46,001 bases of DNA from Actinomycetes bacterium (GTDB lineage: Bacteria > Actinomycetota > Acidimicrobiia > Acidimicrobiales > RAAP-2): assembly GCA_021791615.1 (NCBI GenBank), contig JAJYWG010000481.1, forward strand, positions 1-46,001, read 5' to 3'. Shown piece by piece: positions 16,281 to 25,497 of the stretch. Position 1 is the stretch's first letter, and each line of letters starts with the position of its first letter. A program made the translations under genes and the position numbers. The notes beneath the pieces were generated by a model, which saw nothing but the letters and a program-made list of their open reading frames with translations, had not been told where the DNA came from and did no database searches.

Positions 16281-16786
16281 GCCGGTCTCCGGTAGCCGAA
16301 CCCGGTGTAGGACTCCACGCCGACCAGCTCGCCGTCCTGGTTCTGGTAGACGACCTCGATCACCCAGAAGCGGCCGGTGCCGATCCGGGTCGTCTTGACC
16401 TCGCTCACCGAACGCAGGACCTGGTGGGTCCGCAGCACGTCACCTGGGCGGACCGGGTCGTAGAAGGTGATGGTGTTGTCGGTCATCACCGCTTCGGGTA
16501 GCTCGAAGAGCGCCTTCATGTCGAAGTGCACCTGGAGCGGGAGGGCCGGCTCGGTGCGCCCGGGCGCCCAGTGGTGAGGCCGGAACCAGACCGAGAGCAT
16601 GGTGGGCGGGGCGATCGGCCCGCCGGTCAGCTCGGCGGCCACGGTGTCGTCCCAGAACAGCGGGTTGGCGTTCTCGACCGACGCGCAGCTCGTCCAGACG
16701 TAGCCGCGCTCCACCGGGAACTCCCCCACGGCCGGGTACTGCTCGACCCCGAGGAGCGCTCGGGCCTTCGCCAGCGCGTCGCTCAT
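16277..16786 (-). CDS. MaoC-fold protein without catalytic dyad (ChsH2 N-domain-like)
   Basis: The 169-residue protein is a MaoC_dehydrat_N/FAS1-like hot-dog protein: PVERGYVWTSCASVENANPL, GGPIAPPTMLSVWFRPHHW, VHFDMKALFELPEAVM, FYDPVRPGDVLRTHQVLRSV. The place where the catalytic Asp and His would sit reads ENANPLFWDD, with neither at the expected spacing. It probably forms the substrate-binding half of a heteromeric hydratase with the next gene. Unlike ChsH2 it has no DUF35 (OB-fold/zinc ribbon) C-terminal domain, and none is encoded nearby. The start overlaps the CoA-transferase-family gene stop (ATGA). Confidence 0.78.
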   Translation of the reverse strand: MSDALAKARALLGVEQYPAVGEFPVERGYVWTSCASVENANPLFWDDTVAAELTGGPIAPPTMLSVWFRPHHWAPGRTEPALPLQVHFDMKALFELPEAVMTDNTITFYDPVRPGDVLRTHQVLRSVSEVKTTRIGTGRFWVIEVVYQNQDGELVGVESYTGFGYRRPA

Positions 16787-18021
16787 GCGATCACCCCGGC
16801 CGCTCGCCACGCCGCCACCTCGCCGGCCCCCACGCCCGCCGCTATGAGAAGGTCCTCGGTGTCGGTGCTGCCCGGGTCGGGGAGCGCGACCGGGCCGCTC
16901 TCGTGCACCATGCCGGCCAGCACCGGCGCGACCTGGCGCAGCGGGCCGTGCTCGGGGTGGACTGCGGGCGCCACCGCACCCCTCCAGGCGAACTGCTCGT
17001 CGCCGGGAATTTCGGCCACGGCCAGCACCGGGGCGACACAGGTGTCGGACCCGCCCAGGGACTGCACCCACTGGTCCCTGTCGCCGGTGGCGAACGCGGC
17101 AGCGAAGTCGGCCCTGATCTGCTCCTGCACCGAGTCGTCGAGTTGGTGGTCCACCCACTGCTCACACCCGAGCGCCCGGCAGAGATTGGCGAAGAACTTC
17201 GACTCGATCGCCCCGACGGCCAGCCACCGGCCGTCACCGGCCCGGTAGGTCCCGTAGCAGGCGTAGCGACCGCTCAAGATGTCGTGGCCGGGGGCCGGCT
17301 CGGCGCCGGTGGCCAGGTGCTCGTCGACCGACAGGGACATGAGCCACAGCACGCCGTCGGCCACCGAGACGTCGAGGTAGGCGCCCTCACCGGTCGCGGC
17401 CCGGCCGGCCAGGGCCGCGCAGATCGCCAGGGCGGCGTGCATCCCCCCGCCGGCGGCGTCGGCCACCGTCGCCCCCGGGAGCGGCGGGCCGCCGTCGGCC
17501 CGGGGCTCGCTCATCGCGAGGTACCCCCCGACGGCCAGGTAGCAGATGTCGTGCCCGGCCCACCCGGCGCGTGGCCCGTCCTGGCCGTACCCGCTCGTCG
17601 AGCAGTAGACGACCGCCGGGTTGCACGCGGCCACGTCCTCGTAGCCGATCCCGAGGCGGTCCACCACCCCGGGGCGGAAGCTCTCGACCACCACGTCGGC
17701 CCGGGCGGCCAGGGCGAGGAATGCCCGGCGGCCGGCATCGGTCTTCAAGTCGACGAGCACCCGGCGCATCCCGTGCCCGCCGCTGTACGCGTAGTACGGC
17801 GGGCTGATCGGGGCGGCGCCCGAGGCCGGCGGCGCGGAGACCTTGACGACTGTCGCCCCGTAGTCGGCGAGGAGGCGAGTGCAGCGCGAGGCCGGCCCCA
17901 CCGTCGAGAGGTCGAGGACGACCGTCCCCGCGAGCGGACCGCCACCGCGCGGCGGGGTGACGGCGTCCGGCGGCTGGACGCCACCCGCCGCGACGGGGCC
18001 GAGGTGCTCGGGCTCGGCCAT
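16783..18021 (-). CDS. CaiB/BaiF family protein, alpha-methylacyl-CoA racemase-like
   Basis: The 412-residue protein has the family III CoA-transferase fold: LAGTVVLDLSTVGPASRCTR, ADVVVESFRPGVVDRLGIGY, NPAVVYCSTSGYGQDGPRA. The residues matching the AMACR catalytic pair are present as GHDICYLAVGG (His157) and VADAAGGGMH (Asp188), together with GAIESKFF (Glu273). This favours a racemase that interconverts 2R and 2S methyl-branched acyl-CoA esters over a transferase. Such an enzyme is needed before stereospecific acyl-CoA dehydrogenases can act on sterol or pristanoyl side chains. A 30-residue Pro/Gly-rich N-terminal extension is unusual. It starts 1 bp after the upstream acyl-CoA dehydrogenase gene. 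Confidence 0.83.
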   Translation of the reverse strand: MAEPEHLGPVAAGGVQPPDAVTPPRGGGPLAGTVVLDLSTVGPASRCTRLLADYGATVVKVSAPPASGAAPISPPYYAYSGGHGMRRVLVDLKTDAGRRAFLALAARADVVVESFRPGVVDRLGIGYEDVAACNPAVVYCSTSGYGQDGPRAGWAGHDICYLAVGGYLAMSEPRADGGPPLPGATVADAAGGGMHAALAICAALAGRAATGEGAYLDVSVADGVLWLMSLSVDEHLATGAEPAPGHDILSGRYACYGTYRAGDGRWLAVGAIESKFFANLCRALGCEQWVDHQLDDSVQEQIRADFAAAFATGDRDQWVQSLGGSDTCVAPVLAVAEIPGDEQFAWRGAVAPAVHPEHGPLRQVAPVLAGMVHESGPVALPDPGSTDTEDLLIAAGVGAGEVAAWRAAGVIA

Positions 18022-18022
18022 C

Positions 18023-19204
18023 CTAGAAATTCTTCGGCAGCCCGAGCTTGCGCCGGGCGATGATGTTCTTCTGGATCTCCGAGGCGCCGCCGCCGATGGT
18101 GTCGATCACCGTGTAGCGGTACGTCGACTCGGCCCGGCCGCCCATCGGCGCGTCCTCGGTCTTCACCCGGAGCTGGCTACCTGGGCCGGCGATGTCCATC
18201 GACGCGTCGGCGAGGCGCTTGGAGAGCTCGGTGGCGAAGAGCTTGTACTCGGAGGCCTCGGCCGTTGGCGCGGCGCCGCCTTTCGCCGACTCGAACACGA
18301 ATTTCAGGCCCATCACCCGTGCGACCTCTGCCTCGGTCGCCAGCCGGGCGATGCGTTGGCGGACCACCGGGTCGTCTTTGAGCGCGACGCCGTCGCGCTT
18401 CGCGGTGCGCACGTAGTCGACGAGCAACTCCAGGCGCTGGGCGATGGGCGAGAACGTGAACATGGTGAAGCGCTCGAGGTCGAGCGCCTCGGAGATGTAC
18501 TGGAAGCCCCGGTTCACTTCGCCCACCACGTAGTCGTCGGGGACGAACACGTCGTCGAGGTAGACCTCGTTGGTCCGCTCGTCGCCCATCGTCCAGATGG
18601 GCTTCACGGTGATGCCCCCGTGGTCGAGCGGCACCAGGAACAACGTGATGCCGTGGTGCTTGGGGGCCTCGGGGTCGGTGCGGGCCCCCACCCAGTACCA
18701 CTCGGCGAAGTGCGCCGAGGTGGTCCACGTCTTCTGGCCGTTCAGCACCCAGCCGCCGTCCACCTTGGTCGCCCGCAGCTGCATCGACGCGGCGTCGGAC
18801 CCGGCGTTGGGCTCGGAGTAGCCGACGGCGAACTCCACTTCGTTGCGGAGGATCTTGGGGAGGAACTCGCGCTTGAGCGTCTCGTTGCCGTGGCGGATGA
18901 GGGTCTTGCCGATGATGCCGACACCCTTGCCGATCTGGGGAGCGCCCCGGCCGGCGAGCTGCTCGTTGAGCAGGTACTCGTAGACGCCGTCCTGCGCCTG
19001 TCCGCCGAGCTCGACCGGCCACGTGAGCCCCAACCAGCCCTTGCGTCCCAGCTCGGCCATGAACGCCCGGCGCTTCGGGGTGTCGACGATCTGGGCCATG
19101 TTCTCCCGGGTGACGTCGAAGACCTCCGGGTCGTCGTGGGCGTCCAAGAACGCCTCGACCTCTTTCGCGAAGGCGAGCTGCTCCGGTGAGAATTCGAAGT
19201 CCAT
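18023..19204 (-). CDS. Acyl-CoA dehydrogenase (FadE-like), first gene of the operon
   Basis: The 393-residue protein has all expected landmarks: FEFSPEQLAFAKEVEAFLDA, GLTWPVELGGQ, the FAD segment VGYSEPNAGSDAASMQLRA with KTWTTSAHFAEW, LFLVPLDHGGITVKPIWTMG, and the C-terminal IDTIGGGASEIQKNIIARRKLGLP. This end sequence is typical of the FadE group used in actinobacterial sterol and branched-chain beta-oxidation. It introduces an alpha,beta double bond into an acyl-CoA, passing electrons to ETF. It is probably assembled with the shorter FadE at 14652. A perfect palindrome lies 50 bp upstream. Confidence 0.88.
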   Translation of the reverse strand: MDFEFSPEQLAFAKEVEAFLDAHDDPEVFDVTRENMAQIVDTPKRRAFMAELGRKGWLGLTWPVELGGQAQDGVYEYLLNEQLAGRGAPQIGKGVGIIGKTLIRHGNETLKREFLPKILRNEVEFAVGYSEPNAGSDAASMQLRATKVDGGWVLNGQKTWTTSAHFAEWYWVGARTDPEAPKHHGITLFLVPLDHGGITVKPIWTMGDERTNEVYLDDVFVPDDYVVGEVNRGFQYISEALDLERFTMFTFSPIAQRLELLVDYVRTAKRDGVALKDDPVVRQRIARLATEAEVARVMGLKFVFESAKGGAAPTAEASEYKLFATELSKRLADASMDIAGPGSQLRVKTEDAPMGGRAESTYRYTVIDTIGGGASEIQKNIIARRKLGLPKNF

Positions 19205-19253
19205 TCTGGCTCCCCGAGGTGGACGACGGCTCGGCCGGGGTTGCCCGGGAGCC

Positions 19254-19274
19254 GATCTGACGCTCCGTCAGATC
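19254..19274. promoter_or_regulatory. TetR-type operator palindrome upstream of the beta-oxidation operon
   Basis: Two 9-bp arms, GATCTGACG and CGTCAGATC, are perfect inverted repeats around a 3-bp centre (CTC). The site is 50 bp from the fadE start at 19204 and 90 bp from the divergent gene at 19364. Size and symmetry match operators of TetR-family repressors of lipid catabolism. The regulator gene is not in the window. Confidence 0.65.
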
Positions 19275-19363
19275 CGAGGATGCATCATAGAGGGCCGTGG
19301 GGGGGCGTGCCGGCGCGAGTCCTTGTCCCTCTTGGCCGCGGCCGGTAACCTCTCTCTCCCGTC

Positions 19364-20698
19364 ATGCACCGCAGTGAACCGCTTGGCTCTGGTGCGCGCC
19401 GGCCGGCCGAAGGGCAGCCCGCCCCACGGAGGCTGCGCGCGGTCGCGCTGCTCGCTGCGACCGCGATGCTCGCGGCTTCGGCGGCAGTGGTCGCACCGCT
19501 CGCCGGGACGGCCTGGGCCGGGATCAAGTCCGACCAGGCCCAGGAGGCCCAGATCGAGCAGCAGATCGTGAGCCAAGGCGCGCAGATCCAGAGCCTGGTC
19601 GCCAAGTCGGACCTCGCGCAGGCCACCGAGGCCGCAGACCAGGCCCGGGTGGAGGCCGACACCGCCCGGCTCGCCGCCGACAAGCACCGGCAGCAGGAGG
19701 CGATGGCTCAGCTCCGGCGAGTCGCCGTCCACGCCTACGTCACACAAGCCGCTCTGGAGGCCCACACACCGGTGCTGTCGGTACTCGGCGCCGGCACCGC
19801 CACGACCGAGCTCACCCGCAAGGAGTACAGCGACGTGGCGGCGGGGAACCTGGGGGTCGACGTCGACAACCTCCTGACCGACGAGCAGCGCACCAACGCC
19901 ACCGAGACGGCCGACGAGAGCGCGACGTCGCAGGCCAGGACCGAAGTGGCCACCCTCGCCGCCGACAAGAGCGCCGCCCAGTCCGCACTGTCCCAAGAGG
20001 AGGCCACCCTCAGCCAGGTCAAGAGCAATCTCCAGACACTGCTGGCGGCTGCCCAGCGGCAGGCGGCCGCCCAGCAGCAGGCAGCCGAACGGGCACTCGC
20101 CGCCCAGCAGCAGGCGACCCAGCAAGCCCTCGCCGCCCAGCTCCTCGCCCAGCAGCAGGCCAGGGCTCACCCGCCGCCTCCGCCGCCCCCGAGTACGGCC
20201 CCCCTGGGATCGGGGGGCTACTCGAACCCGCTGCGAGCAATCGCCGCGCTCTCGCCCGAGCGGATCGACCAGGGAGTCGACTACAGCGGCTACGGCCCGA
20301 TCTACGCCATCGGCGACGGGGTGGTCCTGAGCACGGTGAACTCAGGGTGGCCCGGTGGCACCTTCATCGCCTACCGCCTCACCAGCGGCCCGGCCGCCGG
20401 TTTGGCCGTCTACGCCGCCGAGGACATCAACCCGGCGGTGAGCATCGGCCAGCAGGTCACCCCGAGCACGGTGCTCGGGACAATGTACGAAGGTCCCGAC
20501 GGCATCGAGACCGGCTGGTCGGACCCTTCGGGGGACGGGGACACCATGGCGCGCGACTACGGGCAGTTCTCGGGGACAAACTCGACGGCGTTCGGCTACA
20601 ACTTCTCCCAGCTCCTCCAGTCGGTCGGCGCGCCCGGGGGGGTGCTCCAAAACACACCGCCGACCGGCACACTGCCTCCCGGATGGCCGCAGTGGTGA
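19364..20698 (+). CDS. Secreted coiled-coil protein with degenerate M23-like C-terminal domain
   Basis: The 444-residue protein has a signal peptide (about 26-51, VALLAATAMLAASAAVVAPL, cleavage after GTAWA). A long coiled coil with PcsB/CwlO-like features (residues 55-245) is followed by a Gln/Ala-rich stretch and an HPPPPPPPS linker. The C-terminal domain has the backbone of an M23 endopeptidase (DQGVDYSGYGPIYAIGDGVV, SIGQQVTPSTVLG). The zinc ligands are gone: the first His of HxGVD is Gln near residue 303, and there is no HLHFE-like HxH. It probably acts as a non-enzymatic activator or binding module for cell-wall hydrolases, like EnvC-type LytM factors. That role is inference. Confidence 0.75.
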   Translation: MHRSEPLGSGARRPAEGQPAPRRLRAVALLAATAMLAASAAVVAPLAGTAWAGIKSDQAQEAQIEQQIVSQGAQIQSLVAKSDLAQATEAADQARVEADTARLAADKHRQQEAMAQLRRVAVHAYVTQAALEAHTPVLSVLGAGTATTELTRKEYSDVAAGNLGVDVDNLLTDEQRTNATETADESATSQARTEVATLAADKSAAQSALSQEEATLSQVKSNLQTLLAAAQRQAAAQQQAAERALAAQQQATQQALAAQLLAQQQARAHPPPPPPPSTAPLGSGGYSNPLRAIAALSPERIDQGVDYSGYGPIYAIGDGVVLSTVNSGWPGGTFIAYRLTSGPAAGLAVYAAEDINPAVSIGQQVTPSTVLGTMYEGPDGIETGWSDPSGDGDTMARDYGQFSGTNSTAFGYNFSQLLQSVGAPGGVLQNTPPTGTLPPGWPQW

Positions 20699-20771
20699 CC
20701 TGCGCCCGGCACGAGCGGGACGCAATTGAGCAGTGCACACGACCGGCGCGCTCATCGAGAGACGACCGCCC

Positions 20772-22751
20772 ATGCGCTCGAAACTGACCTGGCTCCCCGT
20801 CGTGGTCTTGGCGACCGCCGCCCTCGCCGGGGGACTCGTCGCAATGGCGGGCGCGCACCGCAAGCCGGTGACCGTCTCGGGGGTGTTCGCCGGGCACACG
20901 ATGGATGGCAAGGCGGTCCCGTGCGTCGTCCAGCCCGACAAGGTGCGGCTCTGCCACGGCGACGAGAACGGCGTGGGCAAGCCCGACGAACGCCTGAAGA
21001 GCTTCGACGGGACCCCGCTGGCCGTCTACGTCATCCTCCCCGCCACCCGCGCCTCGCAGGAGAACGGCAACTACCCATTGGTGGTGCAGAGCCACGGCTG
21101 GGGTGACCCGCCCGCGGGGCTGAACGACACGCAGTTCGGCGGCCCGACTGCTGCCGAGTGGGCGTCGGACGGGTACGCCGTCCTCCAAGTCACGGCCCGC
21201 GGGTGGGGCGACTCGTGCGGCACCCCGGCATCGCGGCTCGTCAACCCTGCCGCCTGCAAGAACGGGTACATCCACCTCGACGACTACCGCTACGAGGCCC
21301 GCGACATCCAGTACGCGATCGGCCTCCTCGTCGACGAGCATCTCGTGAACCCCAACCGGATCGGAGTGACCGGCGAGTCCTACGGCGCGGGGGTCAGCCT
21401 CGAGCTGGCCACGCTCGACAACCGCGAGATGCTGCCGAACGGGAAGCTGGTGCCTTGGCGCAGCCCTGACGGGACGCCGCTCCATATCGCAGCGGCCGCA
21501 CCCTTCGCCGGGTTCAGCGACCTGGCCTACGCGCTGATGCCCAACGGGCGGACGCTCGACTACGCGCTGCCGACGGCGACGACCGACCTGTCGCCGATCG
21601 GTGTCGAGAAGAAGTCGATCCTGAGCGGTCTGTACACCCTCGGGGCCCTCGAAGGCTCGTACGCGCCTTCGAGCGCGACGGTCGACAACGTGACGAGCTG
21701 GTACCAGACGATCTCGGCCGGCGAGCCGTACACAACGCCCGCCGACAAGTCATTGGTCCAGCAGATCGCCCACTACCACTCCTCGCTCTACCTGCTCGAC
21801 GGGGCCTACGGGATGAAGCGCGAAGCGCCGGCGCCACTGCTCCTGGCGAACGGGTTCACCGACACAATCTTCCCGGTCAACACAGCGGTCCGGTACTACA
21901 ACCTGGAGCGCTCCTTGTTCCCGTCAGACCCGATCTCGCTGTTCGACTTCGACGGCGGGCACATGCGCGGGCAGAACAAGCCGGCGGAGCTCGCGCTGCT
22001 CAGATCGCGCATCAAGTCGTTCCTCGAGTACTACCTGAAGGGGTCGAAGACCAAACCGACGATGGGTGCGACCGCGCTCACCGAGACCTGCCCGAAGACA
22101 GCACCCGCCGGCGGGCCCTACCACGCGAGCACCTGGGCGGGGCTCCACCCCGGCGAGGTCGACTACAGCTCGCCAGCCGCCCAGACGGTCGGCTCGGCGC
22201 CCGCCAACCCGACAATCTCCAAGACCTTCGACCCGGTCTACGGGGGCGGCGCCTGTGCGAGCGCGCCGGCGACACCTTCCGCCCAGGGCCCCGGCGTCGC
22301 CATCTACCGGCTGCCGGCGGCGACGGGGTCGGGCTACACGCTCCTCGGCGCCCCGACGGTGACCGCTCGTTTTCACGTCGTGGGCGACGACGCCTACATC
22401 ACCGAGCGCCTGCTCGACGTGGACCTGGCGACCGGGACCGAGACCCTCATTACCCGCGGCGTGTACCGGCTCGACGCGGCTTCGCAGAAGGGCGTCCAGG
22501 CGCTGCAGCTCAATCCGGGCGCGTGGCACTTCGCCGCCGGGCACGCCGCCGAGCTCGAGATCCTGGGGCAGGACACACCGTACACGCGCCCGTCGAACGG
22601 GACGTTCACGGTCTCCGTCTCGGACCTCGAGCTGCGCCTGCCGGTGCACGAGGTCCCCGGAGCCCGAGGGACGCCTTCGGTGGTCCACAAGTGGAGCGTG
22701 CGCGGGCTGCCGGGCGCACCCGGGCACCAGGCGCACGGGAAAAAGAGCTGA
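20772..22751 (+). CDS. CocE/NonD family secreted serine hydrolase (X-Pro dipeptidyl-peptidase S15-like)
   Basis: From the ATG at 20772 the protein has 659 residues; the frame is also open from a GTG at 20733. A hydrophobic N-terminus ([20 protein letters not shown]) serves as signal or anchor. The alpha/beta hydrolase core has [30 protein letters not shown], and the nucleophile elbow [10 protein letters not shown] (Ser203). [14 protein letters not shown] and [11 protein letters not shown] supply the probable Asp and His. Residues from about 480 on form the S15-type jelly-roll cap with [19 protein letters not shown]. Family members cleave esters, amides or X-Pro peptides outside the cell; specificity is not evident. 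Confidence 0.82.
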   Translation: MRSKLTWLPVVVLATAALAGGLVAMAGAHRKPVTVSGVFAGHTMDGKAVPCVVQPDKVRLCHGDENGVGKPDERLKSFDGTPLAVYVILPATRASQENGNYPLVVQSHGWGDPPAGLNDTQFGGPTAAEWASDGYAVLQVTARGWGDSCGTPASRLVNPAACKNGYIHLDDYRYEARDIQYAIGLLVDEHLVNPNRIGVTGESYGAGVSLELATLDNREMLPNGKLVPWRSPDGTPLHIAAAAPFAGFSDLAYALMPNGRTLDYALPTATTDLSPIGVEKKSILSGLYTLGALEGSYAPSSATVDNVTSWYQTISAGEPYTTPADKSLVQQIAHYHSSLYLLDGAYGMKREAPAPLLLANGFTDTIFPVNTAVRYYNLERSLFPSDPISLFDFDGGHMRGQNKPAELALLRSRIKSFLEYYLKGSKTKPTMGATALTETCPKTAPAGGPYHASTWAGLHPGEVDYSSPAAQTVGSAPANPTISKTFDPVYGGGACASAPATPSAQGPGVAIYRLPAATGSGYTLLGAPTVTARFHVVGDDAYITERLLDVDLATGTETLITRGVYRLDAASQKGVQALQLNPGAWHFAAGHAAELEILGQDTPYTRPSNGTFTVSVSDLELRLPVHEVPGARGTPSVVHKWSVRGLPGAPGHQAHGKKS

Positions 22752-22756
22752 GCGGG

Positions 22757-22797
22757 GAGCGGGGGGCCGCGGCGAGCGGGGGGCCGCGGCGAGCGGG
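22757..22797. repeat. Two and a half copies of a 17-bp GC-only repeat
   Basis: The unit GAGCGGGGGGCCGCGGC occurs at 22757 and 22774, followed by a partial GAGCGGG at 22791. It fills the short spacer between the hydrolase stop and the aconitase start. Its function is unknown; it may form G-rich structure or fold back through GGCCGCGGC. Confidence 0.85.
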
Positions 22798-22809
22798 CAG
22801 AATGGCCCC

Positions 22810-25497
22810 ATGGCTTCCTCCCACCCTGACAGCTTCAGCTCGCGCTCCATGCTCCGCGTAGGGGACCGGACGTTCGAGATCTTCCGGATCGGCGCCGACT
22901 CGCTCGCCCACGACGTGGAGCGGCTCCCCTACAGCATCAAGGTCCTGCTGGAGAACGTGCTCCGTCACGAGGACGGCATGCGGGTCACCGCGGCCGACGT
23001 CGAGGCGCTGGCCGGGTGGGGCCGCCGGCCCACAGCCCACGGGGCGGCGGCAGAGGACGCCCGAGAGCTCGCCTTCTCGCCCGAGCGGGTGCTCATGCAG
23101 GACTTCACGGGCGTGCCGGCTGTCGTGGACCTCGCCGCCATGCGCGACGCATTGGCGCTGCTCGGTGGCGATCCGGCCCGCATCAACCCGCTCGTCCCGG
23201 TCGAGCTGGTCATCGACCACTCGGTCATCGCCGAACGGTCGGGCAGCCCGGACGCCTATGACGAGAACGTGGCCATCGAGTACGAGCGCAACGTCGAGCG
23301 CTACCAGCTCCTGCGCTGGGCCCAGGGATCGTTCGACCAGTTCCGGGTGGTGCCGCCGGGCACCGGCATCTGCCACCAGGTCAACCTGGAGCACCTGGCC
23401 CGGGTCGTCTTCGCCACCCCCGATGGGCGGGCCTACTGCGACACGGTGGTCGGGACCGACTCCCACACCACCATGGTCAACGGCTTGGGCGTGCTCGGCT
23501 GGGGGGTCGGGGGCATCGAGGCCGAGGCCGCCATGCTGGGGCAGCCGCTCTCCATGCTGATGCCGCCCGTCGTCGGATTGCATCTGCACGGCGAGGCTCC
23601 CGAAGGGACCACTGCGACCGACGTGGTCCTCACCATCACCGAGCTCCTCCGCCGCCACGGGGTGGTCGGAAAATTCGTCGAGGCCTACGGCCCGGGCGTG
23701 GCGTCGCTGCCGGTGGAGAACCGGGCGACCATCGGCAACATGTCGCCCGAGTACGGCGCCACGTGCACCGTCTTCCCCATCGACCGGGCCACCATCGACT
23801 ACCTCACGTTCACCGGGCGCGACCCCGACCACGTGGCGCTGGTCGAGGCCTACGCCAAAGAGCAGGGGCTGTGGCACGACCCGGGCGCCACCGAGCCCGT
23901 CTACTCCGAGACGGTGGACCTCGACCTGTCGACGATCGAGCCCAGCCTCGCCGGCCCCTCGCGCCCCCAGGACCGTGTCCCGCTCGCCGGGGCGGGCCGG
24001 GCGTTCCGGACCGCGCTCGGGCACCCGCCGGCTTCGGGCACCCCCCGCGCCGATGGGGAGGCGACCGGTCGGGAGCTGGCGGACGGCGACATCGTGATCG
24101 CCGCCATCACGAGCTGCACCAACACCTCGAACCCCCAGGTGATGGTGGCCGCCGGGCTCGTGGCCCAGCGGGCCGTGGCGCGGGGCCTCACCTCTCGGCC
24201 GTGGGTCAAGACCTCCCTCGCCCCTGGGTCCCGGGTCGTGATGGACTACCTGGAGCGGGCAGGCCTGGCCGAGCCCCTGGCCCGGCTGGGGTTCGATCTC
24301 GTGGGCTTCGGCTGCACCACGTGCATCGGGAACTCCGGCCCGCTCCTGCCCGGCGTCTCCGACGCGGTCCAGGCCAACGACCTGTCGGTGGCCGCAGTGC
24401 TGTCGGGCAACCGGAATTTCGAGGGCCGCATCCATCCCGACGTGCGGCTCAACTACCTGGCGTCCCCTCCGCTGGTGGTGGCCTACGCGCTGGCCGGGAC
24501 CATGGACATCGACCTCACCACCGATCCCCTCGGCGTGAGCCCCGACGGCGAGCCGATCACCCTGGCCGACCTGTGGCCGAGCCAGCAGGAGGTCGCCGAG
24601 GTGATCCGCGGCGCCCTCACCCAAGAGGAGTTCCGCAGGCGCTACGCGTCGGTCTTCGACGGCGACGACCGCTGGCGCTCGGTGGCGGTGGCCGCGGGAG
24701 AGACGTTCGCCTGGGACGAGCGCTCCACCTACGTGCTTCGGCCCCCGTACTTCGAAGGCATGGGCCCCGAGCCGGGCCGGGTCGCCGACATCGAAGGTGC
24801 CCGGGTGCTCGCCGTGCTCGGCGACAGCGTCACCACCGATCACATCTCCCCGGCAGGCTCCATCAAACCGAGCTCGCCCGCCGGAGAGTACCTCGTGGCC
24901 CACGGCGTCGACAGGGCCGAGTTCAACTCGTACGGGGCGCGCCGGGGCAACCACGAGGTCATGGCGAGGGGGACGTTTGCGAACGTTCGTCTCCGCAACC
25001 TCCTTGCTCCCGGCACCGAGGGCGGGGTCTCGGTCCACCTCCCCGACGGCGAGCCGGGCACCATCTACGACGTCGCGGAGCGCTACCGCCGAGAAGGCGT
25101 GCCGCTGGCGCTGCTGGCCGGCCGGGAGTACGGGTCGGGCTCGAGCCGCGACTGGGCAGCCAAAGGCCCCCTGCTCCTCGGCGTGCGCTTCGTCCTGGCC
25201 GAGAGCTACGAGCGCATCCACCGTTCCAACCTGGTCGGTATGGGCATCCTCCCGCTCCAGTACCCGCCGGGCGAGTCGGCGGCCTCGTACGGGCTCACGG
25301 GGCACGAGACCTTCTCGGTGACCGGGCTCGGCGCCCTCGGCGAGGGCGCGCTGCCCAAGGAGGTGGCGGTGCAAGCTGCCGGCGAGCGCGGAACCGTCGA
25401 GATCCCGGCCCGGGTGCGGATCGACACCCCCATGGAGGCCGAGTACTACCGTCACGGTGGCATCCTGCCGTACGTCCTGCGCCAGCTCGCCCGTTGA
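22810..25497 (+). CDS. acnA: Aconitate hydratase A
   Basis: The 895-residue protein is full length for the AcnA/IRP1 group. It has [59 protein letters not shown], and the 4Fe-4S ligands in TSCTNTSNP (Cys436) and [12 protein letters not shown] (Cys502, Cys505). The C-terminal swivel domain starts near [18 protein letters not shown] and has [18 protein letters not shown]. It interconverts citrate and isocitrate in the TCA cycle. Standing alone between two secreted hydrolases, it is not in a TCA gene cluster, and its stop codon overlaps the next start. Confidence 0.96.
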   Translation: MASSHPDSFSSRSMLRVGDRTFEIFRIGADSLAHDVERLPYSIKVLLENVLRHEDGMRVTAADVEALAGWGRRPTAHGAAAEDARELAFSPERVLMQDFTGVPAVVDLAAMRDALALLGGDPARINPLVPVELVIDHSVIAERSGSPDAYDENVAIEYERNVERYQLLRWAQGSFDQFRVVPPGTGICHQVNLEHLARVVFATPDGRAYCDTVVGTDSHTTMVNGLGVLGWGVGGIEAEAAMLGQPLSMLMPPVVGLHLHGEAPEGTTATDVVLTITELLRRHGVVGKFVEAYGPGVASLPVENRATIGNMSPEYGATCTVFPIDRATIDYLTFTGRDPDHVALVEAYAKEQGLWHDPGATEPVYSETVDLDLSTIEPSLAGPSRPQDRVPLAGAGRAFRTALGHPPASGTPRADGEATGRELADGDIVIAAITSCTNTSNPQVMVAAGLVAQRAVARGLTSRPWVKTSLAPGSRVVMDYLERAGLAEPLARLGFDLVGFGCTTCIGNSGPLLPGVSDAVQANDLSVAAVLSGNRNFEGRIHPDVRLNYLASPPLVVAYALAGTMDIDLTTDPLGVSPDGEPITLADLWPSQQEVAEVIRGALTQEEFRRRYASVFDGDDRWRSVAVAAGETFAWDERSTYVLRPPYFEGMGPEPGRVADIEGARVLAVLGDSVTTDHISPAGSIKPSSPAGEYLVAHGVDRAEFNSYGARRGNHEVMARGTFANVRLRNLLAPGTEGGVSVHLPDGEPGTIYDVAERYRREGVPLALLAGREYGSGSSRDWAAKGPLLLGVRFVLAESYERIHRSNLVGMGILPLQYPPGESAASYGLTGHETFSVTGLGALGEGALPKEVAVQAAGERGTVEIPARVRIDTPMEAEYYRHGGILPYVLRQLAR

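Noticed and set aside
23763..25493. N-terminal extension of the GH2 frame
   Set aside because: This part overlaps aconitase out of frame and has an Arg/Pro/Gly composition; the Tat signal starts at 25494.
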